Position numbers and translations under genes: made by a program
Virus record (IMG/VR): IMGVR_UViG_3300009551_000018
Span: 1-57,911 of that record
Strand: one strand, 5' to 3'
DNA: 57,911 bases
From: a virus
Notes under the pieces: model-generated
Seen by the model: only the letters and a program-made list of their open reading frames with translations
Told to the model about the DNA's origin: nothing
Database searches by the model: none
Part shown: piece by piece, positions 49,150 to 57,600 of the stretch
How positions within the stretch are numbered: position 1 is the first letter of the stretch
How the letters are laid out: the number at the start of each line of letters is the position of its first letter

Positions 49150-49332
49150 TTATTTATGTCGCGTGTTCCAAATCTTTGTTGCCATATCTAAGGCTGTAGG
49201 TTGCTGTTCTATTTCAGGCAAATCTTTTTTTGCAAGACTCATTAACACGTTTGTTATTTCTTGAGGCGTGACAATGATTTTATCTTTTGCCTGCCTTTTG
49301 ATACGACCGTATTTTATAGCATTTATATTCAT
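49150..49332 (-). CDS. Hypothetical protein, 60 aa
   Basis: Basic start (INAIKYGRIKRQAKDK) and helical remainder (PQEITNVLMSLAKKD). It shares one base with the upstream stop (TAATG). No family is recognised. The 50 bases before the tube gene hold nothing clear. Confidence 0.55.
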   Translation of the reverse strand: MNINAIKYGRIKRQAKDKIIVTPQEITNVLMSLAKKDLPEIEQQPTALDMATKIWNTRHK

Positions 49333-49661
49333 TATTCTGTATCAGAAATTACAATCCATCTTACCGCTGCGTTATCTGTTGTGTTAATAGCTCCACTTGA
49401 ATCCACCGATTGAATCACAAAAGAAGTATCGTTAACTATCAAAGGCCACGGAGTCATTAAAAACCCTACCGGTCCATCACCTTGCTGTTCATAAACTACG
49501 TTAATATGTCTCAAAAGGTTATTTACCAAAGGACAATTAACAGTAATCTGTCCGTCAACCAAAACAGCGCGGCCACTTGCAAATTTATTAACCGAATCGG
49601 CTATTTTATTATAATCTTCGGCTGTTACCGTATCCCCCGTATTTTTATGTGGTAAACTCAT
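49332..49661 (-). CDS. Small tail-region protein, 109 aa
   Basis: KNTGDTVTAEDYNKIADSVN is a typical N-terminal pattern of phage fibre or decoration proteins. The rest is a beta-sandwich-like run (VRWIVISDTE end). Virion role likely, name uncertain. Confidence 0.6.
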   Translation of the reverse strand: MSLPHKNTGDTVTAEDYNKIADSVNKFASGRAVLVDGQITVNCPLVNNLLRHINVVYEQQGDGPVGFLMTPWPLIVNDTSFVIQSVDSSGAINTTDNAAVRWIVISDTE

Positions 49662-50134
49662 GATAATATAAAGTCTAATGTGTATGGCAAACTACCAGAA
49701 CCAGGAACGGAAGTTTTTGCCAAAATAAACTGATACCTGATTAATTTTCTGTTGATAGTCTTTGTTGGTGTTTGCAAAGTCATATCCCGGCTATTTAAAA
49801 CCTGCGTGTTCATAACCTGAAAGTTTGCTATTGTAATATCACCATTATCTAAATCTATCAGCGAATTAATATTACTGCAAAGTTCATCCAATGGTTGACG
49901 GTTTGAATATCCGGCCAAATTTTGGCTTACAACATCTAATAAAATTGTGGTTGCCCAAAGATGACCACATTTATTAGTTGAATGTTGCCTGTTTTCCTGA
50001 TCGGTGAGTAAAATATACTGATTTGGTATTTCGATGTCTTTCGGTACAACCATATCATAACATGGTGCCCCAACATCTGAAAATAATGATACAAAGGCTT
50101 CTCTCACAAATAAATCAGGAAATATGTTTTGCAT
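49658..50134 (-). CDS. Tail terminator / completion-like protein, 158 aa
   Basis: The layout (PNQYILLTDQENRQHSTNKC, WATTILLDVVSQN, DELCSNINSLI) agrees with gpU/DUF3168-type tail terminators. They cap the tube and join it to the head connector. It is between the gp10-like gene and the tube gene, as expected. Confidence 0.65.
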   Translation of the reverse strand: MQNIFPDLFVREAFVSLFSDVGAPCYDMVVPKDIEIPNQYILLTDQENRQHSTNKCGHLWATTILLDVVSQNLAGYSNRQPLDELCSNINSLIDLDNGDITIANFQVMNTQVLNSRDMTLQTPTKTINRKLIRYQFILAKTSVPGSGSLPYTLDFILS

Positions 50135-50166
50135 ACATTAAAATTTAATTAAATATGAGTATAAAA

Positions 50167-50198
50167 TTTGATTTGGCAAAAATCAAAAATTAACTTTA
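50167..50198 (+). promoter_or_regulatory. Plus-strand promoter of the 50206 cassette
   Basis: TTTG-N20-TAACTTTA, one mismatch from consensus, 8 bases before the ATG at 50206. It gives the cassette its own transcription. Confidence 0.6.
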
Positions 50199-50205
50199 TA
50201 TCATT

Positions 50206-50505
50206 ATGAAATTCACGCATCACCATCATGTACAACATCATCACAAAAAAAGACGCGAGAATTTAAACATTTATTTAAACGGTATATTAGTATTAATCAT
50301 TAAAAACATTCAAAAAATGCAAACAATTTCAATTAACATCGATGACAATCAAAGCGATTTAGATGTGTTAAAAGGGCAAATTGCTGATTCTGTTACTGCT
50401 TTATCAAGTGCAATTGAAGCAGGAAACGCCGCTTTAGCGTCTTTGCAGGCTTTCCAAATTTCATTTACTGCAAGCGTAGCGACAACACAACCACCAACAG
50501 CATAG
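50206..50505 (+). CDS. Small helical moron protein, 99 aa (or 62 aa from 50317)
   Basis: From 50206 the protein starts MKFTHHHHVQHHHKKRREN, a histidine/basic cluster, then a hydrophobic stretch (LNGILVLIIKN). A second start at 50317 gives MQTISINIDDNQSDLDVLKG, a helical Ala/Ser-rich protein. The cassette has its own promoter and terminator and lies antisense inside the tail operon. Which start is used is open; the His-rich N-terminus is striking if translated. Confidence 0.6.
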   Translation: MKFTHHHHVQHHHKKRRENLNIYLNGILVLIIKNIQKMQTISINIDDNQSDLDVLKGQIADSVTALSSAIEAGNAALASLQAFQISFTASVATTQPPTA

Positions 50506-50528
50506 TTTTTAAACTAATTGAGGGTGAT

Positions 50529-50551
50529 GGCGACTTAATGTCGCCTTTTTT
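50529..50551 (+). terminator. Terminator of the 50206 cassette
   Basis: Stem GGCGAC/GTCGCC with TTTTTT after it on the plus strand. It overlaps the stop of the gp10-like gene. Confidence 0.88.
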
Positions 50552-51095
50552 ATTTACTCTCATTTTGCTTTAACATTTCTTTTAAAGCTGTTTCAAGCAT
50601 AGGTACTAACTTTTGAGATTGAGCAACAAAAGCAGGATATAAGAATGGTTGTGGTGCAAGTCCGTTTCTTAAAATTGATCGCGCCATTACCCAAGCTATT
50701 TGTTCAGGTGTTTCGTTTTTCGTTCCTGTTATCCCGTGACGTGAAATCCAACCTACCAAAGCTAAAATAAACGCTTGCATATCCCCACCTGATTGCCCTT
50801 TAAATTGTGACGCTATATCGCTCATTTCGGCAGGGACGTCTACCTTTCCACCTGTACCAAATTCCTGAAACGCTGATTCAGGTGCGGTTGATGCAATGGC
50901 CACAACAAAATCACTGATTTGATTCTTTACTATACCTTGACGTATCTTTCCTAAGTCGGCAGGCGCATTGGTTTTGGCGTCTGCAACAATAAGATCAGCT
51001 ACCGCGTTTATTGATGCTTTGGCAATTCTTTGGCCTTGTGTACCTAAGTTATTAAGCTTTGATATTAATTGTGGTAAACCCTGTACTGAGTTCAT
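50550..51095 (-). CDS. HK97 gp10-like head-tail component, 181 aa
   Basis: The family traits are GLPQLISKLNNLG at the start, ADLIVADAKTNAPADLG (about 31-47), AFQEFGTGGK near 81, and the C-terminal APQPFLYPAFVAQ. These proteins connect head and tail. It overlaps its upstream neighbour by 4 bases. Confidence 0.85.
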   Translation of the reverse strand: MNSVQGLPQLISKLNNLGTQGQRIAKASINAVADLIVADAKTNAPADLGKIRQGIVKNQISDFVVAIASTAPESAFQEFGTGGKVDVPAEMSDIASQFKGQSGGDMQAFILALVGWISRHGITGTKNETPEQIAWVMARSILRNGLAPQPFLYPAFVAQSQKLVPMLETALKEMLKQNESK

Positions 51096-51499
51096 GATCT
51101 TTTTATCCCTAAGATAAAGACAAATACCTGATCTTTATAAACTGTAGCTTCTGTATTTTGAAAAGATGATTTTGTCCCGGGGTAATAAGGTGATATTGCG
51201 TGTACGGTGTATATGTCCCCCGGATTGTTCAAGTCCTCGAAAAGATAGCCTTTTTGTGGTGTGAACATGGAACGATAACGAATCACTAAGGTCTTGTCAC
51301 CGTTTAACACCGTTGCACCGGCCTCTATAGCCCATTGGTGATACTGTTTTATAGGTTGCAAGTCACCCCAAGTAACATCGGTAGGTGCTGTTTGAGAGCA
51401 AACTAAAGGTGTCTCTGTCAATACTGCACCACCTGAACTATTTAAAGCTGATACCTCTTTAAAGAAACGTATACGGTGATTTAGTTTGCCTGGATTCAT
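51092..51499 (-). CDS. Head-tail adaptor (head closure), 135 aa
   Basis: GKLNHRIRFFKEVSALNSSGG opening, QWAIEAGATVLNGDKTLVI and RYRSMFTPQKGYLFED fit the Phage_H_T_join / SPP1 gp16-type closure protein that seals the portal ring. Order connector-adaptor-gp10 is canonical. Confidence 0.85.
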   Translation of the reverse strand: MNPGKLNHRIRFFKEVSALNSSGGAVLTETPLVCSQTAPTDVTWGDLQPIKQYHQWAIEAGATVLNGDKTLVIRYRSMFTPQKGYLFEDLNNPGDIYTVHAISPYYPGTKSSFQNTEATVYKDQVFVFILGIKRS

Positions 51500-52056
51500 A
51501 CTATAGTCGCAAATCTTCTGTAATTGGTTAACAGCATAGTTATGTTGCTTGGTAAATCAATCTTAGTCATATCCCGGTTTTCATAAGTGAAGCTTACAAT
51601 TTGTTTCACTGCAACTATCAGATCGTTTGGTATTAAAGACACATCTGTGTAACCAACATCAAGCGTTAAAATAAATGTTACGCATTGATCGGCATGAATG
51701 GTGTAATAGTAATTGGTAAAGAAAACATACCATGCGTCCCAATACCAAAAACCATTAGCCCATCCTAAAATTATGCGCAAGGTTTCGTATTTAAATTTTA
51801 CTGTGTATGAATTTGTATCTGAACTATCCTGATTTACAACTGAAGCCCCATTTAACGGATATTGAAAGGCTATATAGTGATATTTAGCAGTTTGGTAAAC
51901 TACTTCATTGCGTTGGTAAAGCCTGTAATTAGTTTCTTTTTCGACAAGTCCAACGGCAGCGGTTATAAGCCCTTCGATAAGATCGTCGTCGTCATCAAAA
52001 TCCACGCGAAGGAACGCTTTTGCATCTGCTAAACTTAATACGTCTGTTGGTGACAT
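51496..52056 (-). CDS. Head-tail connector (gp6/gp15-like), 186 aa
   Basis: LSLADAKAFLRVDFDDDDDLIEG is the helical start of gp6-type connectors, and LIPNDLIVAVKQIVSFTYENR near the C-terminus is typical. It binds the portal in the head. In most HK97-like phages this gene directly follows the capsid gene; here a glycan cassette separates them. Confidence 0.85.
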   Translation of the reverse strand: MSPTDVLSLADAKAFLRVDFDDDDDLIEGLITAAVGLVEKETNYRLYQRNEVVYQTAKYHYIAFQYPLNGASVVNQDSSDTNSYTVKFKYETLRIILGWANGFWYWDAWYVFFTNYYYTIHADQCVTFILTLDVGYTDVSLIPNDLIVAVKQIVSFTYENRDMTKIDLPSNITMLLTNYRRFATIV

Positions 52057-52169
52057 GCCTTTAAAATTGATTGTAAATATCTATGAATGTCAATACGTGG
52101 CAACTTAGCCATCAATTTCAAATGTTCTGTATTTATTGGAACTAATTTTATTTTATCTTGCTTATCCAT
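52035..52169 (-). CDS. Bridging small protein, 44 aa
   Basis: MDKQDKIKLVPINTEHLKL then MAKLPRIDIHRYLQSILKA. It overlaps the glycosyltransferase end and the connector start by 22 bases each, so it joins the glycan cassette to the head-tail genes. Its coding potential is fair but the overlap limits certainty. Confidence 0.4.
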   Translation of the reverse strand: MDKQDKIKLVPINTEHLKLMAKLPRIDIHRYLQSILKACHQQTY

Positions 52170-53104
52170 TGATCGAACCTGTCTAACTCCAGTTTACTTT
52201 TTTCTTTAACAACCCTCACGCGTTCTAAACTTGCCTCACTTTGCCGTTGCCATGCTTGACTGTTGTTAATCAAATATACAATTACCTCACAATATTTTTC
52301 AATATTATTTCTATCGACAAAAAGACCGGCTTCGGAAAGGTTCTCTTTTATTCCCGGACACGGGTGCGCGATAACAGGAATACCATATTGCATTGCTTCT
52401 ATAGCACATTGGCTGAAACTTTCAAACTCACTTGGTACTAATAAAACCCTTGTAGACTTGTATACAGCCTCTATATCGCAACCATTTGGCAAATAGGTAA
52501 CATTGGGCAAGTGCGCTTCGATCTGCTCTCCATAGCCACCAAAAACGCCTAAAAATTGAAATTGAGGCAACCGGCTTGCTATCTCTGCGAATATATGTCC
52601 CCCTTTGTTGTGATTGCAGTTGATTAATGTAATGTATTGGCCTTCGCTTTTCTTTTTTACATCAGGTAATAACGGGTGTAAAACAGTCGAATTAAAATGC
52701 CCAAAATCTTTTGCTAAGTCGTCACGAAGTTGATAGGAATTATAAACTACGTGGCATTCATGTTGCTGTGCGTGTCTTACTGCGTAAAGTTTTGAGTTAT
52801 TATGAGCTATGAAAATGAGAGGCTTTTTATGTTGGATCATTTTGTTATATCCGTATGCTGTGCCTATCAATTGAGTTATAATCACATCTGCCCATTTAAA
52901 ATGCTCATTGTTTCCAATGAACATTTCTACGTTTTCGCCTTGACTAAAACATTCTATTCCGTTATGGATGTACGGTTCTTTTGTACCACAAATAATACGG
53001 ATGTTGTGTGCTTTTTTGAGATGATTTAAAAGTCTCGTTAAATACAGTTCACCCCCTGCCAATGGTTGATGAAAGTAATTATAAGGACAGCAAATTATAT
53101 TCAA
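52148..53104 (-). CDS. Glycosyltransferase, GT4/GT-B type, 318 aa
   Basis: The C-terminal half has the GT4 signature PSEFESFSQCAIEAMQYGIPVIAH (E-x7-E type nucleotide-sugar site). The N-terminal half opens with GGELYLTRLLNHLKK and holds ICGTKEPYIHNGIE. It would transfer a sugar from a nucleotide donor. It is the last gene of the glycan cassette. Confidence 0.85.
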   Translation of the reverse strand: MNIICCPYNYFHQPLAGGELYLTRLLNHLKKAHNIRIICGTKEPYIHNGIECFSQGENVEMFIGNNEHFKWADVIITQLIGTAYGYNKMIQHKKPLIFIAHNNSKLYAVRHAQQHECHVVYNSYQLRDDLAKDFGHFNSTVLHPLLPDVKKKSEGQYITLINCNHNKGGHIFAEIASRLPQFQFLGVFGGYGEQIEAHLPNVTYLPNGCDIEAVYKSTRVLLVPSEFESFSQCAIEAMQYGIPVIAHPCPGIKENLSEAGLFVDRNNIEKYCEVIVYLINNSQAWQRQSEASLERVRVVKEKSKLELDRFDQWISKIK

Positions 53105-53445
53105 TCTAAACCCCTTTCAAATTCTAATAAATCATTTTGCATTTTAATATTTATAGATTTATCATATATTTTGCAAAGTTGATATCCTACCCATTTATTT
53201 GGCATGTATTCTTTTAATCCACCGTGAAAGCAGTCCCTATATTCCACAAATGAAGAATAAGGTTGATTTGCAGTCCACAATTCATATTTACCAAATGTGG
53301 CATGAAATTCAGTTATATTAGTAAATATACAACCTTCATCTATTAGAGATTGTAATTCATTACTCCATTTATCAGAAACCTGTTTTTGTGGCCTATTACC
53401 AAACCAAAACCACCAAATTTTTAATTTTAAAATTAGCTTTTTCAT
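53101..53445 (-). CDS. Hypothetical cassette protein, 114 aa
   Basis: The start MKKLILKLKIWWFWFG is preferred (overlaps the previous stop, ATGA). A basic, aromatic N-terminus suggests membrane association. The remainder (FTNITEFHATFGKYELWTA) is unrecognised. Its place between two glycosyltransferase genes points to glycan work. Confidence 0.6.
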   Translation of the reverse strand: MKKLILKLKIWWFWFGNRPQKQVSDKWSNELQSLIDEGCIFTNITEFHATFGKYELWTANQPYSSFVEYRDCFHGGLKEYMPNKWVGYQLCKIYDKSINIKMQNDLLEFERGLD

Positions 53446-55328
53446 TGATGTAAAATATATGGTTTTGTATGTAAAAATTGAGTATGACTGAAACCACTTT
53501 CGCCCCATAACCCCTTTCTTGAATACAAATGAATAGGCATTTTTAAATCCAATCTTTCAAGCACATACAACAGCCCTGTGTTAGCTGTGTGTATCTCTGT
53601 TGCACCTTCAATAACTCTCACCCAATCAAAAATTGTGAATCCTGGTTTTATCGACATTTCAACTACCGGCAATTTGCTTTCTATTTTCGGTTCGATCTGA
53701 AATTGCGCCAAATGCCCGAAATAACGATTTACAAAAATGTACTTTTCAGGTAGGTCTTTTGCGAGTTCGTTTTCAGCCTGTAAATCTCTATCCCATGTTA
53801 AAGACCTGAACATTTGCCAATCGTGTCCGTACATTTGATATTTAGCTGTCATACAGTGATCTAAACCACGTCCCATATTTTCACTTGCGAAACGATACGG
53901 CAACCATTGGCCTAATGGAGTATTTATCCTGTGATGAGATTCATAAGGTAAGTTATACTGATTCTTATCTACAAAATTTATGTCAGGAAAGTGTTTTTTT
54001 AACGAAAGGTATTCAGGGTTTACAGGCCACAAAATAGAATTTCCTTCGGCTATTAAGGCTCTTACCAAAGGTACTAACCAAATGATATCTCCTAAACTCG
54101 CGAACTGGCCGACAATATATTTAAAGTTTGTTGGCTCTATCGGTGCTGTACGCGGATTGCTGCCATGCCTGCCAAATTGTTTATCCAAAAACTTTTTTGG
54201 TTGCATATAACCCTCGAAACTAAAGTTTTCAGCGTGGTAAACAGGTGCAAATTTGATTTGATATTTATCTTCAAGATACTTTCTGTATGTTCGGCAAATG
54301 TGGTGATCTTCTGGGTGTAATATTTTAATGTTTTGATCTGTGCCCAAAATTTCCATTAGTCTTTTTGTCCTGAGCGAAAAGCCACCGTTTCCAACTGCCA
54401 TGCCATCTGTGTAATGCCAGGGTGCACCTATGTAATCATATTCTAACCATTGATTGTTCCATGACTCCCAATTATGCACAAATCCGTCATACTGAAATAT
54501 AAGAACGTAGTCCGTTTTGATGTGCTTATACGCCTCTTTTATCATGAAGTTTGAATACTTCTCTTTTGACCTTATATCGGGATGTAAACAAACTATATCA
54601 CCAAACTTTATATGTGAGGTACATTTAGCTAATGGTTCTTTGATTCGCTCAGCGTTACTATCAACACAAAGCAATGTTACATTTGGCAAGTGTATCGGTT
54701 TGAAACTTTCAGCAACATCAGGGTTTTCCCAATGGTTTAGCGAACTATCAAACCCGATATGTTGTATTACTGATTCTTTGAGGCAATAAGCACCACCGGC
54801 AGCGATACAGGCCATGTGATCAAAATTCCCTATCTCAGTTTGAAGTGCTGGTTTTAAATAGTTCTTATATGCGTATTTATCAGTTATGAAGTTAATCCCC
54901 CCTACCGACTTTTTAAGATATACACCGCCAACTTCTTTTATTATCTCATGCCGTTGCGAGCCGTCCCGGTTTGTGTTTACGCTGTGAAAGCCTGTCAACA
55001 ATGTTTTAGGCTTGTACGCTTCAATCAACCGATCAACAAAATCTGTCCTTACTAAAGCGTCACTATCCAAGTTAATTACCACGTCATTGTTTTTAAACAG
55101 TTTTTCATAGCCTAAAAGTAACGTGCCTTTTATACCTAAATTAACATGGTTGCAATCAACTGGTAAACCACATTCAGAAAGTATTTTAATTGTTTGTGCA
55201 TCGGTTGAGCAATCGTCTATGACTAATATCTGATTGATTTTAGATAGGTCTGCACGTTTGAGATATTCAAAACATTGACGTAGGTAACTTGGCCTATTAT
55301 GAGTCGGAATTAGTAAAGCAATTTTCAT
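53442..55328 (-). CDS. Three-domain glycosyltransferase fusion, 628 aa
   Basis: Residues 1-200: GT2 (GT-A) domain with LVIDDCSTD near 36 and NLDSDAL (DxD type) near 86. Residues about 205-390: DUF5672-like domain (LCVDSNAERIKEPLAKC; LIFQYDGFVHNWESW; GAPWHYTDGMAVGNGG), associated with glycosyltransferase clusters. Residues about 400-628: a GT9-like domain (YIVGQFASLGDIIWLVPLVR), as in heptosyltransferases. Three sugar-related domains in one phage protein suggests assembly of a short glycan by one enzyme. Confidence 0.8.
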   Translation of the reverse strand: MKIALLIPTHNRPSYLRQCFEYLKRADLSKINQILVIDDCSTDAQTIKILSECGLPVDCNHVNLGIKGTLLLGYEKLFKNNDVVINLDSDALVRTDFVDRLIEAYKPKTLLTGFHSVNTNRDGSQRHEIIKEVGGVYLKKSVGGINFITDKYAYKNYLKPALQTEIGNFDHMACIAAGGAYCLKESVIQHIGFDSSLNHWENPDVAESFKPIHLPNVTLLCVDSNAERIKEPLAKCTSHIKFGDIVCLHPDIRSKEKYSNFMIKEAYKHIKTDYVLIFQYDGFVHNWESWNNQWLEYDYIGAPWHYTDGMAVGNGGFSLRTKRLMEILGTDQNIKILHPEDHHICRTYRKYLEDKYQIKFAPVYHAENFSFEGYMQPKKFLDKQFGRHGSNPRTAPIEPTNFKYIVGQFASLGDIIWLVPLVRALIAEGNSILWPVNPEYLSLKKHFPDINFVDKNQYNLPYESHHRINTPLGQWLPYRFASENMGRGLDHCMTAKYQMYGHDWQMFRSLTWDRDLQAENELAKDLPEKYIFVNRYFGHLAQFQIEPKIESKLPVVEMSIKPGFTIFDWVRVIEGATEIHTANTGLLYVLERLDLKMPIHLYSRKGLWGESGFSHTQFLHTKPYILHQ

Positions 55329-55594
55329 TTTATAAATTTTAATAATGGTGATTCGCCATAAGATGTTTTTGGCTTAAAATATAGCATGTGGTAATGTGTT
55401 TGTTTTTCACCGGGTCTATCGTTTGACAATTCGACTGTTTCGCATCCAAACCAAAATAACATTCTATTACAAATAAGCATCTTTACTTTTAAATACTCAA
55501 TTCCCTGTTCTTCTTTAGAGTAATCTAAAACTACAGTATCATCGGGCTGTAAAATATTAATATCAGTCAGTTTACTAAGCCAGTATTGCATCAC
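55325..55594 (-). CDS. Hypothetical protein, 89 aa
   Basis: MMQYWLSKLTDINILQPDD, then MLICNRMLFWFGCETVEL. Beta-rich and unrecognised; coupled on both sides by 4 bases in the glycan cassette. Confidence 0.6.
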   Translation of the reverse strand: MMQYWLSKLTDINILQPDDTVVLDYSKEEQGIEYLKVKMLICNRMLFWFGCETVELSNDRPGEKQTHYHMLYFKPKTSYGESPLLKFIK

Positions 55595-56226
55595 TTAAAA
55601 TAATTATGTAATCTTCTTAAACTGTCAATATCTCTGTAACGGTCTTTATGATCGTTAGATGTTTTAGCCCTGAAATGGTAGCCTTCAAAGGTTTTAAACC
55701 CTTCTACCTCGGCATCTGTTCGCGACCGATCATCAATCATTGGCACTCTGTCTTTCAATATTTGGCCTATCAAAACATCTTCTGCTCCGTGTCTATTTGG
55801 TGTTAATTCATCTTTTAAAATATCCAATACATCAGGAGAAAAGAATATACCGGCACCGCTTATGTAAGTCCCGTTTTGCCATCCTGCATAACACATCGTT
55901 TTAGGCAACATTTCAGCCACTTTAAGCAATCTTTCTTTTACAATGTAGCTACAACTGTTCGTGCGGAAAATAATGTCGTATGCGTGATAATCAATGCAAT
56001 CTAAGGCTAATTTAAACTTCCAATGCATGTTTTCGTAATCGTCGCTTGTGTTTACTTGACAAGTAACACTATGTTTTATCTGATACATTCGGTTTTCTTC
56101 GCCACCATGATAGTATATTGTATCAATGTTTGGATTATAAACTGAATCCCATCCATCCAATTGACAACGTGCAAATGATCCGAACGGTTCAGATGTATAG
56201 GTTAAAACAAGTATTAGTATTCTCAT
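55591..56226 (-). CDS. Glycosyltransferase-like protein (GT-A), 211 aa
   Basis: Opens MRILILVLTYTSEPFGS. A DIIFRTNSCSYI strand occupies the DxD region, and GAGIFFSPDVLDIL and HGAEDVLIGQILKD follow the Fringe/galactosyltransferase-like plan with the acidic ED. The DxD itself is not intact (RTNS), so the metal ligand set is uncertain. Confidence 0.65.
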   Translation of the reverse strand: MRILILVLTYTSEPFGSFARCQLDGWDSVYNPNIDTIYYHGGEENRMYQIKHSVTCQVNTSDDYENMHWKFKLALDCIDYHAYDIIFRTNSCSYIVKERLLKVAEMLPKTMCYAGWQNGTYISGAGIFFSPDVLDILKDELTPNRHGAEDVLIGQILKDRVPMIDDRSRTDAEVEGFKTFEGYHFRAKTSNDHKDRYRDIDSLRRLHNYFK

Positions 56227-56942
56227 TTGCCTAACATTTTACGTATACCTTCTCTGAAACTTAAACAATTGGAGATGCCTGGATTTGCAAGCGAATAAAT
56301 CATATCTGTATTAACACTATCAGTATATAGCGTTACGATTCTTGTTTTTAATTCTTTTGAAATAATATCAGGTATCTGCCATGCCGATAAACCTCTGCCG
56401 GTTCCTACTTCAATTATTTTTTCATTGCTATTTAAAGACTCAATAATAACCCTTACAACATCATCAATGTAGATAAAATCTCTTATTTGAGTACCGCCTG
56501 CGATAACAACATTTTCACCTGTCCTTGCACAATCAAACGACCGTTTAACTAATCCCTTGTTATTCCCATTCCCATACACATTAAAAAACCGTAATCCTGT
56601 AGCGTTTTTGCCTTTTGCTAACCATTCAATATACCTTTTCGTATACGCGTAAACATTAGTTAACTCACTTGCACTTGTACTCGAAGCATAGACAATACGT
56701 GTCGGTATTTCCATGATCTTTTTTGCGTACACGATGTTACTTTCAAATAATTCAGGGATAAAATCAGCCGAGGTTGTTGTGACTGCAGCGAGGTGTATGA
56801 TATAATCAGGTATATAATCAGGGACTTCATTATGACCACCGCAATGCACGTTATAATCTGTTAGTTTTGGCAATAGGTGTTTACCAATAAAGCCGGTTGA
56901 ACCGGTAAGAAAGAGAGTAGGTTTTATTTTGGCTTCGTGCAT
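56223..56942 (-). CDS. NAD-dependent epimerase/dehydratase (SDR), 239 aa
   Basis: Rossmann start TGSTGFIG (13-20) binds NAD(P). VYASSTSA (84-91) and Tyr98-x3-Lys102 (YAYTK) provide the catalytic Ser, Tyr and Lys of extended SDRs. It probably converts a nucleotide-sugar (epimerase, dehydratase or reductase) to feed the cassette's transferases. At 239 aa it is shorter than most UDP-sugar epimerases (about 310-340). Confidence 0.85.
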   Translation of the reverse strand: MHEAKIKPTLFLTGSTGFIGKHLLPKLTDYNVHCGGHNEVPDYIPDYIIHLAAVTTTSADFIPELFESNIVYAKKIMEIPTRIVYASSTSASELTNVYAYTKRYIEWLAKGKNATGLRFFNVYGNGNNKGLVKRSFDCARTGENVVIAGGTQIRDFIYIDDVVRVIIESLNSNEKIIEVGTGRGLSAWQIPDIISKELKTRIVTLYTDSVNTDMIYSLANPGISNCLSFREGIRKMLGK

Positions 56943-57043
56943 ATCGGCTTTTTGTTCTTATTCCAATAAAATTTAATGTTGTGTGGAATGTCTTTTATAA
57001 GAGTTGATTTTGGTAATGTTTTAGATTGATGTGCGTTTGTCAT
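56924..57043 (-). CDS. Bridging small protein, 39 aa
   Basis: MTNAHQSKTLPKSTLIKDI, then PHNIKFYWNKNKKP. It overlaps the methyltransferase end by 23 bases and the epimerase start by 19. Basic; small genes of this kind at cassette joints may be real or chance. Confidence 0.4.
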   Translation of the reverse strand: MTNAHQSKTLPKSTLIKDIPHNIKFYWNKNKKPICTKPK

Positions 57044-57599
57044 TTGTATTAATATTTGGATAGTTATTATCATAAATGCCACCTTTAATATATGATGGTA
57101 TTTCCATTTTCTCGCATATTACTACAAAGCTATTATTGTGATCGACTCCTGAAACATAAACCTTGTGGCCTAATCGGTTCAAGTACGTTTCTATTTCGCT
57201 GCCTTCAAATTCATGAATATGTTTCCTGTTACTCCAAACGTTCCAATATTCTTGTGACTTGTGAGGTAAATAAAGAAACAACATGCCACCTACTTTAATT
57301 TTACTTAGCCAGTAGTCCAACACATTGCAGTAGTTCTCATTTACATGCTCTAAACAATGGCTCGAATGAATGTAATCAAACTGGCCTTTTGGCAAATGCA
57401 TTGCGTGGTATGTTGGATCAATAGATGGCTCAATACCTATTGCACCTGGAAACATCCACTTCTCTTTATAGTAACCAATATCAAGTCCGACACCTGAAAG
57501 ATAAAACTTTGCCAAGTCACGAACCCATAAACTTGCTCCTCCTACACTTTGATGTTCAGGATATTTTTTATTATTAAATTCGATAAAATTTAAAGGCAT
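57021..57599 (-). CDS. SAM-dependent methyltransferase, 192 aa
   Basis: A class I fold: VGLDIGYYKE (SAM-binding motif I), GIEPSIDPTYHAMHL, then FDYIHSSHCLEHV (motif with SHCLEH) and KVGGMLFLYLPH. Sugar- or small-molecule methyltransferases of this type often sit in glycan clusters; it may methylate the glycan made by the neighbours. Confidence 0.8.
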   Translation of the reverse strand: MPLNFIEFNNKKYPEHQSVGGASLWVRDLAKFYLSGVGLDIGYYKEKWMFPGAIGIEPSIDPTYHAMHLPKGQFDYIHSSHCLEHVNENYCNVLDYWLSKIKVGGMLFLYLPHKSQEYWNVWSNRKHIHEFEGSEIETYLNRLGHKVYVSGVDHNNSFVVICEKMEIPSYIKGGIYDNNYPNINTNDKRTSI

Positions 57600-57600
57600 A

